DNA from: an uncultured Sphingomonas sp. | GTDB lineage: Bacteria > Pseudomonadota > Alphaproteobacteria > Sphingomonadales > Sphingomonadaceae | Assembly (NCBI RefSeq): GCF_936927845.1 | Contig: NZ_CAKZHV010000066.1 | Coordinates: forward strand, 1-64,000 | Reading direction: 5' to 3' | DNA: 64,000 nucleotides | In this document: positions 50,356-58,330 of the stretch, in pieces | How positions within the stretch are numbered: the first letter of the stretch is position 1 | How the letters are laid out: the number at the start of each line of letters is the position of its first letter | Notes under the pieces: generated by a model | The model's input: only the letters and a program-made list of their open reading frames with translations | Told to the model about the DNA's origin: nothing | Database searches by the model: none | Program-made: the position numbers and the translations under genes

Positions 50356-51003
50356 ATGGCCATCAGTCCGGTCGATTTCGCCAGCCTGCTCTGTTCGCGG
50401 CTGTGCCACGACCTGCTCTCGCCGGTCGGAGCGCTGAACAACGGGCTCGAGCTGCTCGCCGACGAGACCGATCCGGCGATGCGCGCACGCTGCATGGATC
50501 TGCTCAGCGAAAGCGCGCGGGTGTCGGCGAACAAATTGAAGTTCTTCCGGCTCGCCTTCGGTGCGGCGGGCGGGTTTGGTGAGCGGGTCGACACGCGCGA
50601 GGCGCAGGCCGCGATCGAGGGATTGCTCGGCGACAACAAGCGGCTGACGCTCGACTGGGTGGTGGAGCGTGCCGACCTGACCAAATCGGCGATCAAGGTG
50701 CTGCTCAACCTGTCGATGATCGCGGGCGACGCCCTTCTGCGCGGCGGGCGGCTGACGATCGGGGCGGAGGATAGCGACGGGCTGACCGAGATCGTGCTAC
50801 GCGCCGAAGGACCGCGCGTCGTGCTCGACCCCGTGTTGCGTGCGACACTGGTTGACGGTGCGGCCGACGACGCGGTCACGCCACGTGCCGCCGCCGCCTA
50901 TATGGTGCACGCGATCGCGAGCGAGGCGGGCGGATCGTTGGTGGTGAGCGAGGGCGAGGACGGATCGCTTCTGTTCGGCGCGACGCTGCCGTCGTCGCGT
51001 TGA
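50356..51003 (+). CDS. chpT: Histidine phosphotransferase ChpT
   Basis: ChpT passes phosphoryl groups from CckA to CtrA and CpdR, controlling cell cycle or, in sphingomonads, motility and stress genes. The 215-residue protein resembles a histidine kinase dimerisation core with a degenerate ATPase domain: FASLLCSRLCHDLLSPVGAL, with the phospho-acceptor His18, and a C-terminal half (RAEGPRVVLD) lacking ATP motifs. ATG 50356 starts the family pattern. It stands 74 bp before cheA. Confidence 0.88.
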   Translation: MAISPVDFASLLCSRLCHDLLSPVGALNNGLELLADETDPAMRARCMDLLSESARVSANKLKFFRLAFGAAGGFGERVDTREAQAAIEGLLGDNKRLTLDWVVERADLTKSAIKVLLNLSMIAGDALLRGGRLTIGAEDSDGLTEIVLRAEGPRVVLDPVLRATLVDGAADDAVTPRAAAAYMVHAIASEAGGSLVVSEGEDGSLLFGATLPSSR

Positions 51004-51076
51004 GCACGCGCCCGGCGCTCCTAAGCGGCTCTTAACCTAATGCTGCCATGCCGGGCCTCGCGAACATCGAGGCCCC

Positions 51077-53389
51077 ATGGACGATCTGCTGCAGGAATTC
51101 ATCGCCGAAACACGCGAGACGCTGGAAGCGCTGTCGGGCGAGATCGTGGGCTGGGAGCGTGATCCCACCGATCGCGCGCGGCTCGATGCGATCTTTCGTT
51201 TTGTGCACACGATCAAGGGCAGCTGCGGCTTTCTCGACCTGCCGCGTCTCGCGAGGTTGAGCCATGCGGCCGAGGACGTACTGTCGGCGGTACGCGCGGG
51301 TGACCGTCAGCCCGACGCAGCGACCGTCTCCGCGATCCTCGCGATCATCGACCGTATCGCCGAACTGGTCGAGGCGATCGACTCGGGCGAACCGCTCGAC
51401 GACGGTGACGAAACCGCGCTGATCGCGATGCTGGAGCGCGGCGTTGAGGTGGCGGAGCCGGTCGTCCCGACGCCGGCCGCTGCCGAATCGGCGGCGGTGA
51501 CGCGAGGCGCCGCCGCAGGGATGTCGAGCGGAGCGCGCGCGCCCAAGCGCAGCGTTCGGCTGTCGGTCGATCTGCTCGACCGCATGATGAGCGGCGTGTC
51601 CGACATGGTGCTCGCGCGTAACCAGGTCGCACGCCAGTTGCGGGATACGGGCGATCCGCAGCTCGAGGCGACGCTGGAGCGATTGTCGATGACGGTCGCC
51701 GAACTCAGGGACACGGTGACGCGGACGCGAATGCAGCGCATCGACGCGCTGTTCCAGTCGCTACCGCGGATGGCACGCGACACGGCGGCTGCGGTCGGCA
51801 AGTCGGTGTCGCTGGTGATCGAAGGCGGTGACGTCGAACTCGACCGCGAGATGATCGAGATGCTGCGCGATCCGCTCGCGCATATGGTCCGCAACGCGAT
51901 CGATCACGGGATCGAGGCACGCGCCGACCGCGTCTGCGCGGGCAAGCCGGCGCAGGGCACGCTGCGAATCGCGGCGCGACAGGCGGGCAATCTGATCGTT
52001 ATCGAGATCATCGACGACGGGCAGGGGATCGACGCCGATCGGCTGGTCGACAAGGTGTTGCGCGCACGACCCGACCGCGCCGGCGAGATTGCGACGTGGA
52101 GCGAGGCTCGCAGGCTCGACCTGATCTTCGAGCCCGGATTGTCGACGCGCGAGGAAGCCAGCGAGATTTCGGGCCGCGGCGTCGGCATGGATGTGGTGAA
52201 GGCCAACGTCGAACAGATCGGCGGGCGGCTCGCGTTGAAGAACGAGAAGGGTCGCGGGCTTACCGTCACGATCGAAGTGCCCTTGACGCTCGCGATCCTG
52301 AACGCGGTGATCGTCGAAGCGGCAGGCACGCGCTTCGCCCTGTCGCGGCAGGTGGTGGAGGAGATCGTCGCGGTCGACGCGCGCACCGCGGGCGGTGCGC
52401 TGCGGATCGATCGCTTCGGTGCGAGCGCAATGGCGGTGGTCCGCGGGCGGCGGATGCCGATGATCGACCTGCCGGCGCTGCTCGGGCTCGACACGCCCGA
52501 ACCGGTGGCGATGGTCGCGATCGTCACCCTGCGCGAAGGTGTTTTCGCGCTGGCGCTGAGCGGCGTGGTCGAGACGCAGGAACTGGTGGTCAAGCCCGCT
52601 GCACCCGCGGTCATGTCGACCGGCATCTACGCCGGGCAGATGCTGCCCGACGACGGCGTGCCGATCCTGCTGCTGGATGTCGCCGGGATCGCGCAGCGCG
52701 CCGGGCTGCGTTTCGAGCGGCGCGAGACGCGTGTCGAGGACGACGCGGTCGCCGAGGCACCGCGCGCGTTGCTGTTCCGCGATGCCGACGACCGTCGCCG
52801 GATGATCGCGGCCGAGGCCGTCAGCCGCATCGAGCGGGTCGAGCCGGGCGCAGTATCGTGCGCGGGAGAAAATTGGTGGGTAACGCGTGAGGCCGCGGCG
52901 GTCCCGCTCTGGACCGGACGGATCGATGATCCGGCGCAGGTCAACACGATCCTGCGGCTGCAACTGGACGGCCGCGAGCTCGGCTATCCCGTGATCGAAG
53001 CATGCGAGATTGTCGACCTGCCCGCCGAGCTGGTCGAGGGGCCGGGGGGAACAACGGTGGTGATGCTCGGCGAGGAGCCGATCGAGTTGGTCGATCCGCT
53101 GGCGCTGTTCGATGGTTCGACGCGGCCCAGTGCGCGGCCCTTGTGCCTGCTGCACGGCAGCGAGAGCGGCTGGATGGAGGCGTTCCTGCGCCCGACGATC
53201 GAGGCTGCGGGCTATCAGGTCGTCCGACAGGCCGTGCCAGGAACCGCGATCGCCGTCGCGCTGGCGATGGACGAGGAAGCGAGCGGCGTGCCGGGCCGCG
53301 TCATCCGGTTGAGCCGGCAGGCCGGGGCTGGCCTCTACCGCGGTGATCGCGCTGCGCTGGTTGCCGCGTTGCAGGAGTGCCGGGCATGA
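51077..53389 (+). CDS. cheA: Chemotaxis histidine kinase CheA with degenerate receiver tail
   Basis: CheA phosphorylates CheY and CheB in response to receptors. The 770-residue product has an Hpt domain with phospho-His44 (FRFVHTIKGSCGFLDL), a dimerisation domain (RSVRLSVDLLDRMMSGVSDM), and HATPase motifs DPLAHMVRNAIDHGIE, DDGQGIDADR and GRGVGMDVVKANVEQIGG. CheW-like domains follow (about residues 405-560 and, weaker, 570-685). Residues 688-770 look like a truncated receiver without its acidic triad. The P2 domain is not seen. It heads cheA-cheW-cheY-cheB-cheR. Confidence 0.93.
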   Translation: MDDLLQEFIAETRETLEALSGEIVGWERDPTDRARLDAIFRFVHTIKGSCGFLDLPRLARLSHAAEDVLSAVRAGDRQPDAATVSAILAIIDRIAELVEAIDSGEPLDDGDETALIAMLERGVEVAEPVVPTPAAAESAAVTRGAAAGMSSGARAPKRSVRLSVDLLDRMMSGVSDMVLARNQVARQLRDTGDPQLEATLERLSMTVAELRDTVTRTRMQRIDALFQSLPRMARDTAAAVGKSVSLVIEGGDVELDREMIEMLRDPLAHMVRNAIDHGIEARADRVCAGKPAQGTLRIAARQAGNLIVIEIIDDGQGIDADRLVDKVLRARPDRAGEIATWSEARRLDLIFEPGLSTREEASEISGRGVGMDVVKANVEQIGGRLALKNEKGRGLTVTIEVPLTLAILNAVIVEAAGTRFALSRQVVEEIVAVDARTAGGALRIDRFGASAMAVVRGRRMPMIDLPALLGLDTPEPVAMVAIVTLREGVFALALSGVVETQELVVKPAAPAVMSTGIYAGQMLPDDGVPILLLDVAGIAQRAGLRFERRETRVEDDAVAEAPRALLFRDADDRRRMIAAEAVSRIERVEPGAVSCAGENWWVTREAAAVPLWTGRIDDPAQVNTILRLQLDGRELGYPVIEACEIVDLPAELVEGPGGTTVVMLGEEPIELVDPLALFDGSTRPSARPLCLLHGSESGWMEAFLRPTIEAAGYQVVRQAVPGTAIAVALAMDEEASGVPGRVIRLSRQAGAGLYRGDRAALVAALQECRA

Positions 53390-53811
53390 GCGACCGCAGC
53401 TTGCAACTCGTCGCTCACGTGGGCGGACGCGGCATCCTCTTCGACGCGACCGAGGTGGACTCGGTGGTTGATCTGCCCGCGGTGGTGCCCGCGCCTGGTG
53501 CGCCCGCGACGATCCGCGGTCTCGCCGCGCTGCGCAGCCGGGTCGCGACCGTGATCGAGACGCACCGCGTGCTTGGCCTGGCAGGGGCGGGAGAAGGCGG
53601 CACGCGCGGTGTCGTCACGATGATCGACGGCCACCTGTACGCGATCGCGGTCGACACGCTGGAGGATGTCGCCGACCTGCCGGTATCGCCCGCCCCGGCT
53701 GGCATGGCGCTGGAGGGTGGCTGGTCGGCCGTACGCGGCGTCGCCGAGGGGAACAATGAAACGCTGATGATGCTCAACCTTCGTCGGCTGATCGAGCTGG
53801 CCGGTGCCTAG
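53386..53811 (+). CDS. cheW: Chemotaxis coupling protein CheW
   Basis: The 141-residue protein is a CheW-domain scaffold with LVAHVGGRGILFDATEVDSV at the start, then PATIRGLAALRSRVATVIET and GVVTMIDGHLYAIAVDTLED. It couples CheA to chemoreceptors. The ATG overlaps the cheA stop. The sequence is divergent and short for CheW but the position in the operon supports the call; it may also act as a CheA regulator. Confidence 0.82.
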   Translation: MSDRSLQLVAHVGGRGILFDATEVDSVVDLPAVVPAPGAPATIRGLAALRSRVATVIETHRVLGLAGAGEGGTRGVVTMIDGHLYAIAVDTLEDVADLPVSPAPAGMALEGGWSAVRGVAEGNNETLMMLNLRRLIELAGA

Positions 53812-53878
53812 CCATTAACGCGACGCTTACGGCTTTGCCGCCACTGTACCCACACCATGATGCGAGTCGAGTAACAGC

Positions 53879-54244
53879 ATGAAAACCTGCCTGATCGTCG
53901 ACGATTCGAAAGTCATCCGCAAGGTCGCGCGCCATATCCTAGAGACGCTCAACTTCGCGGTGGTCGAGGCGGCCGACGGGCGCGAGGCGCTGTCGCAATG
54001 CCATGCGCATCACCCCGACGTGGTGCTGCTCGATTGGAACATGCCGGTGATGAGCGGCATGGAGTTTCTGCGCGCGCTCGGCGACGAGACGCTGCCAAAG
54101 CGACCCAAGGTCGTGTTCTGCACCACCGAGAACGGCATGGCGCACATCCGCGCCGCGATCGAGGCGGGTGCGGACGAATATGTGATGAAGCCGTTCGACC
54201 GCGAAACGCTGGAAAGCAAGTTGCAGATCGTCGGCGTCGCCTGA
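53879..54244 (+). CDS. cheY: Single-domain response regulator CheY
   Basis: The 121-residue receiver has Asp8-Asp9 (IVDDSKVIRKVARH), the phospho-acceptor Asp52 (VVLLDWNMPVMSG), a conserved Thr in VVFCTTENGM and Lys104 in VMKPFDRE. All acidic-pocket residues are present, so it should be phosphorylated by CheA. It follows cheW after a 67-bp gap, so it may have its own promoter. Confidence 0.93.
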   Translation: MKTCLIVDDSKVIRKVARHILETLNFAVVEAADGREALSQCHAHHPDVVLLDWNMPVMSGMEFLRALGDETLPKRPKVVFCTTENGMAHIRAAIEAGADEYVMKPFDRETLESKLQIVGVA

Positions 54245-54264
54245 ACCTGACCGGGAGCGCCGAC

Positions 54265-55323
54265 GTGCCGCCTCCTTGCTCGCTCGCTCGCCCGATCGCC
54301 GGTCGCGCGTTGCCGCGGGTCCTGATCGTCGACGATTCGGCGGTGGCGCGCGCGGCGCTGTCGCGGATCGTCAGCGACAGCGCGCGCTACAGCCTGGCCG
54401 CGACCTGCGCCAGCGCGTCGCAGGCGTTGGCGTTGCTGCGGCAGACCTCGGTCGATCTGATCCTGCTCGACATCGACATGCCGCATACCAGCGGACTCGC
54501 CGCGCTTCCCGAGCTGCTGCGCGTGGCACGCGGAGCAAAGGTGCTGATCGTGTCGGGCTCCGCGGGTGACGGTGCGGCGGACGCGATCGAGGCACTGGCG
54601 CTCGGGGCGGCGGACACGCTGGTAAAGCCCGCGGCGGCGACGATCGGCACGCGCTTCGCCGACGTGCTGCTCGCCAAGCTTGACGGGCTTTCATCGCCCG
54701 ACATGACCGTATCGGCGGTGGCGCGCATCGCACCGCGTCCTGCCTTCCCGTTCGACGTGGTGGCGATCGGCGCATCGACCGGCGGCATCCACGCGCTGAC
54801 CAGCGTGCTGCGCGCGATACCACCGACGATGCAGCGCCCGATCGTGGTGACGCAGCATCTGCCGAGCAGCTTCTCGTCCTTTTTCGCGGCGCAGATCACC
54901 GCGGCGTCGGGGCGCCCGTGCGAGGTCGCAAGCGACCGCGTCCGGCTGGTGCCCGGTCAGATCGTCGTCGCACCCGGCGACGCGCATGTCGTCGCGGTGT
55001 CGCTGGGCGACGGCACCGCCGCGCTGCGGCTTTCGCGCGAGCCCGCGCCGACCGGCAACCTGCCGGCGGTCGATCCGATGTTCTCGACACTCGCGGCGGT
55101 GTACCGTGAGCGGTTGCTGGCGGTGGTGTTGAGCGGGATGGGGCGCGACGGGCTGGAGGGCGCGCGGCTGGTACGCGCCGCGGGTGGCACGATGGTGGTA
55201 CAGGATCGTGACTCCTCGGTCGTCTGGGGCATGCCGGGTGCGGTCGCGGGCGCGGGACTGGCGCATGCGGTGCTCACACCCGGCCAGATCGCAGGCTTTA
55301 TCGCCGCGAACGGACGCGCATGA
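54265..55323 (+). CDS. cheB: Protein-glutamate methylesterase CheB
   Basis: CheB removes methyl groups from chemoreceptors and deamidates them. The 352-residue product has a receiver (phospho-Asp69 in LILLDIDMPHTSG) and a methylesterase domain with Ser171 (AIGASTGGIHALTS), His198 (TQHLPSSFSSFF) and Asp295 (GMGRDGLEGA). GTG at 54265 is chosen for a GGGAG ribosome binding site 7 bp upstream; no methyl-accepting receptor lies in the window. The stop overlaps cheR. Confidence 0.93.
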   Translation: MPPPCSLARPIAGRALPRVLIVDDSAVARAALSRIVSDSARYSLAATCASASQALALLRQTSVDLILLDIDMPHTSGLAALPELLRVARGAKVLIVSGSAGDGAADAIEALALGAADTLVKPAAATIGTRFADVLLAKLDGLSSPDMTVSAVARIAPRPAFPFDVVAIGASTGGIHALTSVLRAIPPTMQRPIVVTQHLPSSFSSFFAAQITAASGRPCEVASDRVRLVPGQIVVAPGDAHVVAVSLGDGTAALRLSREPAPTGNLPAVDPMFSTLAAVYRERLLAVVLSGMGRDGLEGARLVRAAGGTMVVQDRDSSVVWGMPGAVAGAGLAHAVLTPGQIAGFIAANGRA

Positions 55324-56168
55324 CGGCGGCGACACGCACGCAACCGCCCAGCGCAGGCGCGACGATGGTCTTGTCCGCGCTGCTGGAAGCGCGCACCGGG
55401 CAACAGCTCGCGGCCAACCGCAGTTGGCGGCTGGAAACCGCGATCGCGCCGCTTCTCGCCGAACTCGACCTGCCGCATGCCGATGCGCTTGTGGCGCGAT
55501 TGCTCGACGGCCACGACCACCGCATCGGCGACCGCATCGTCGACGCGCTGCTCAATCACGAAACCTCCTTCTTTCGCGACGCGGGCGTGATCGAGAGCGC
55601 GGTCGAAGCTGTGCGCGCGATGACATCCGCAACGGCGGGCACGCGCGCGCGCATATGGTGTGCGGCGTGCGCAACCGGGCAGGAGCCGTTGTCGCTCGCG
55701 ATGCTTTTCGCCGAGGACGGCGGGCCCGCGCCCGACATCCTCGCGACCGACGTATCGACGAGCGCGGTGGCACGAGCGCGCACCGGCAGCTACTCGCAAT
55801 TCGAGATCCAGCGCGGTCTTCCGATCCGGCGCATGATGCGCTGGTTCGAAGGCGATGGCGCCAATTGGACCGCCAACAAGGCGCTGCTGTCGAGCATCAA
55901 CTACCGCCGCCACAATCTCGCGACCGATCTGGTGCCGGGTCGTTTCGACCTGATCCTGTGCCGCAATGTGCTGTTCTACCTGACCCCGCCGGTACGCCAG
56001 GCGGTGCTGGAACGATTGGCGCAGGCGTTGAAGCCGGGCGGGCTGCTGCTGCTGGGCGCGGGGGAGACGGTGATCGGACAAAGCGAGCTGCTGCGCCCGA
56101 GTGCCGCACACCGCGGCTTCTACGAGCGCGCCGACGTGGACGCAGCAGCGCACGCGCAACGCGGATGA
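55320..56168 (+). CDS. cheR: Chemotaxis protein-glutamate methyltransferase CheR
   Basis: CheR methylates receptor glutamates with SAM. The 282-residue protein has the N-terminal helical domain (LLAELDLPHADALVARLLDG), the SAM-binding core (IVDALLNHETSFFRDAGVIE, IWCAACATGQEPLSLAMLF, DILATDVSTSAVARARTGSY) and the DLILCRNVLFYLTP motif. It overlaps the cheB stop with ATGA and completes the che operon. Confidence 0.94.
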   Translation: MTAATRTQPPSAGATMVLSALLEARTGQQLAANRSWRLETAIAPLLAELDLPHADALVARLLDGHDHRIGDRIVDALLNHETSFFRDAGVIESAVEAVRAMTSATAGTRARIWCAACATGQEPLSLAMLFAEDGGPAPDILATDVSTSAVARARTGSYSQFEIQRGLPIRRMMRWFEGDGANWTANKALLSSINYRRHNLATDLVPGRFDLILCRNVLFYLTPPVRQAVLERLAQALKPGGLLLLGAGETVIGQSELLRPSAAHRGFYERADVDAAAHAQRG

Positions 56169-56260
56169 GCCGCGCTTCCCACGGCTACGCCCGCCCACTA
56201 TAGCCCCGCGTCGCGACGGTGACGGCGGCGGGGGACAGGCGCGATGACGGAGGTGTGCGG

Positions 56261-56950
56261 GTGAGGGTGGTCGAGGCGCCATCGCCCAATTTCAACGAGC
56301 GCGCACTGCCGATCACGATGCTGGTGCTCCATTACACCGGCATGGAGAGTGCCGAAGCCGCGGTCGCGCGGCTGCGCGATCCGGCGGCCGAGGTTTCGTG
56401 CCATTATCTGGTGCACGAGGACGGCACCGTGCTGCGGCTGGTCGCCGACGAACATCGCGCCTGGCACGCGGGCAAGTCGCACTGGCGCGACGTGGAGGAC
56501 GTGAACTCCGCCTCGATCGGGATCGAGATCGTCAATCCGGGGCATGAATGGGGTTATCGCGCCTTTCCGGAAGCGCAGATCGACGCGGTGGTGCGGCTGG
56601 TCGCGCATCTGAAGGACAAGTACGAGATCACGCGCGGCAACGTCGTCGGTCATTCCGACGTCGCGCCGGCGCGCAAGCGCGATCCGGGCGAGCTGTTCCC
56701 GTGGAATCGGCTGGCGCGACTGCGGTTGGCGCTGCCGCGGCCGACCCGGAACCTCGCCGATCCGTTCTGGAGCGAGGCGGGGTTCTGCCTCGCGCTCGAA
56801 CGCTTCGGCTATGACGTGTCGGACCGGATGGCGGCGATCATGGCGTTCCAGCGGCGCTTCCGGCCCGAACTGATCGACGGCGAGATCGATGCCGAGTGCC
56901 GCATGATCCTGCTCGCGTTGCTGCTTCCCAAACCTCAGGGCGACGATTAG
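56261..56950 (+). CDS. N-acetylmuramoyl-L-alanine amidase (AmpD/AmiD-like)
   Basis: The 229-residue amidase_2 domain protein cleaves the bond between muramic acid and the stem peptide. Zinc-site histidines are visible in LVLHYTGMESAEAA and VVGHSDVAPARKRDPG, with HRAWHAGKSHWRD in between. There is a C-terminal helical peptidoglycan-binding-like extension of about 55 residues (WSEAGFCLALERFGYDVSDR). GTG at 56261 has a GGAGG ribosome binding site 7 bp upstream; there is no signal peptide, so it probably works in the cytoplasm on recycled muropeptides. Confidence 0.87.
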   Translation: MRVVEAPSPNFNERALPITMLVLHYTGMESAEAAVARLRDPAAEVSCHYLVHEDGTVLRLVADEHRAWHAGKSHWRDVEDVNSASIGIEIVNPGHEWGYRAFPEAQIDAVVRLVAHLKDKYEITRGNVVGHSDVAPARKRDPGELFPWNRLARLRLALPRPTRNLADPFWSEAGFCLALERFGYDVSDRMAAIMAFQRRFRPELIDGEIDAECRMILLALLLPKPQGDD

Positions 56951-56961
56951 AGGCTCGTTTC

Positions 56962-57343
56962 GTCAGAGGGTCGGGCGGCCGCGTCGCATCATGCGTCGAG
57001 GAAAGTCCGGGCTCCGCGGAACGACGGTGGCGGGTAACGCCCGCCGGGGGCGACCCCAGGGAAAGTGCCACAGAGAGCAGACGGCCGCGCTTCGGTGCGG
57101 TCACGGTGAAAGGGTGCGGCAAGAGCGCACCGCGCGCCTGGTAACAGGGGCGGCACGGCAAACCCCACCGGGAGCAAGATCGAATAGGGGCGGCGCGGGG
57201 ACCTTCGCGTTTCCAGGGTGTGTTCCCACCCGCTGTCCGGGTTGATTGCTGGAGCCCGCGTTCGAGCGCGGGCCGAGAGGAATGGTCGCCTATCCCTGCC
57301 GCCAAGGTGGGGTGGACAGAACCCGGCTTACAGACCCTCTGAC
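56962..57343 (+). ncRNA. rnpB: RNase P RNA, bacterial class A
   Basis: RNase P RNA cleaves the 5' leader from pre-tRNAs. The P1 helix is perfect: GTCAGAGGGTC (56962-56972) pairs with GACCCTCTGAC (57333-57343). Inside are the conserved elements GAGGAAAGTCCGGGCTCC, ACAGAGAGCAGACGGCC, GGTGAAAGGGTGCGGCAAGA, GGCAAACCCCACCGGGAGCA, AAGATCGAATAGGGG, GATTGCTGGAGCCC and GACAGAACCCGGCTTACAGA. The size (about 382 nt) fits class A. Confidence 0.96.
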
Positions 57344-57394
57344 ATTCACCTTCGCGGTTGCCCTCTGCCGCGCGCAGCCTATCTCGGACCCTTC

Positions 57395-57940
57395 ATGGCG
57401 CGTCACACCACACGATCGAACGACTGGGGCTTTCCACGCTGGCGTGGCTACGGCAGCGGGCGGGAGGCGCAGACGGTCAGGCTGTGCGACCGCCATGGCT
57501 GCGAGGAGCCGGGCAATTGCCCCGCGCCCAAGAGCCCGAACAGTCCGGAGCGCTGGTATTTCTGTCAGGTCCACGCGGGCGAATACAACCGGGGCTGGAA
57601 TTACTTCGAAGGCTTGTCGGCGGAGGAAGCCGCAGCGCGCGAGGCGGACGAGCGGCGCGACGCCGGCGGCTTTGCGCAGTCGAAGCATCAGGCATGGGCA
57701 GGACCGGGCGACGGCACCCGCTCACGCGACGAGATGCGCGCGCTCGACGTGCTCGAACTCGAGGTCGACGCCTCGTTTGACGAGGTGAAACTCGCGTGGC
57801 GGCGCCTCGCCAAGTCGAACCACCCCGACGTGCGGCCGAACGATCCTGAGGCCGCGAAGCGGTTCCAGGCGATCCAGGCGGCGTACGAGGTGCTGCGCAG
57901 CGCCGAGGAGGCGCGGACGTGGAAGCCGGCCGGGGCGTGA
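57395..57940 (+). CDS. J-domain protein with a Cys/His-rich N-terminal domain
   Basis: The 181-residue protein has a C-terminal DnaJ domain (about residues 118-180) with the HPD motif in AKSNHPDVRPNDPEAAKRF, so it should stimulate an Hsp70. The N-terminal half has LCDRHGCEEPGNCPAPKSPN and WYFCQVHAGEYNRGWNYF, whose four cysteines and two histidines may bind zinc. This architecture recurs in sphingomonads, with no defined client. ATG at 57395 is chosen; the frame is open upstream inside rnpB. Confidence 0.85.
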   Translation: MARHTTRSNDWGFPRWRGYGSGREAQTVRLCDRHGCEEPGNCPAPKSPNSPERWYFCQVHAGEYNRGWNYFEGLSAEEAAAREADERRDAGGFAQSKHQAWAGPGDGTRSRDEMRALDVLELEVDASFDEVKLAWRRLAKSNHPDVRPNDPEAAKRFQAIQAAYEVLRSAEEARTWKPAGA

Positions 57941-57947
57941 CTCGCGC

Positions 57948-58253
57948 ATGAAGGATCACGTGCGGGCACGCTGGTCGGGCGCGGTGCTGGTATGCGGCAA
58001 ATGCTCGAAGAAGCTCGGTGGCGGTTTCGGCGACAAGGGTCGCACGCCGCTCGCCAAGGCGCTGCGCGCCGAGCCGGGCTTCGGCAAGGGGCGCAAGGCG
58101 AGCGTCGGCGTGGTCGAGACCAAGTGCCTCGGCATCTGCCCCAAACGCGCGGTCGTCGTGGTCGACATGCGCGTGCCGAACCGCTGGCGGATCGTGCCGG
58201 CGGGCGCCGAGGTGGCGCTGCTGGGTGACGAATTACGCACCGACACCGACTGA
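57948..58253 (+). CDS. Thioredoxin-like (2Fe-2S) ferredoxin domain protein
   Basis: The 101-residue protein has four cysteines in LVCGKCSKKLGGGFGDKG and VVETKCLGICPKRAVVVV, the spacing of the thioredoxin-like 2Fe-2S ferredoxin family. It could transfer electrons or carry a cluster; the partner is unknown. It begins 7 bp after the J-domain gene, so the two are probably co-transcribed. Confidence 0.8.
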   Translation: MKDHVRARWSGAVLVCGKCSKKLGGGFGDKGRTPLAKALRAEPGFGKGRKASVGVVETKCLGICPKRAVVVVDMRVPNRWRIVPAGAEVALLGDELRTDTD

Positions 58254-58330
58254 CTCTCACGCCTTGCGCGAGCGGCTGTTGCCGCAGTCGCGCGGCCGCG
58301 AAATGATCGCTTGGCGAGTGGGGGAGCGAT

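Noticed and set aside
53815..53830. Possible CtrA binding site before cheY (TTAA-N7-CTTAC)
   Set aside because: It misses the TTAA-N7-TTAAC consensus in the second half, and single TTAA half-sites are common; only a genome-wide CtrA motif scan or ChIP could support it.
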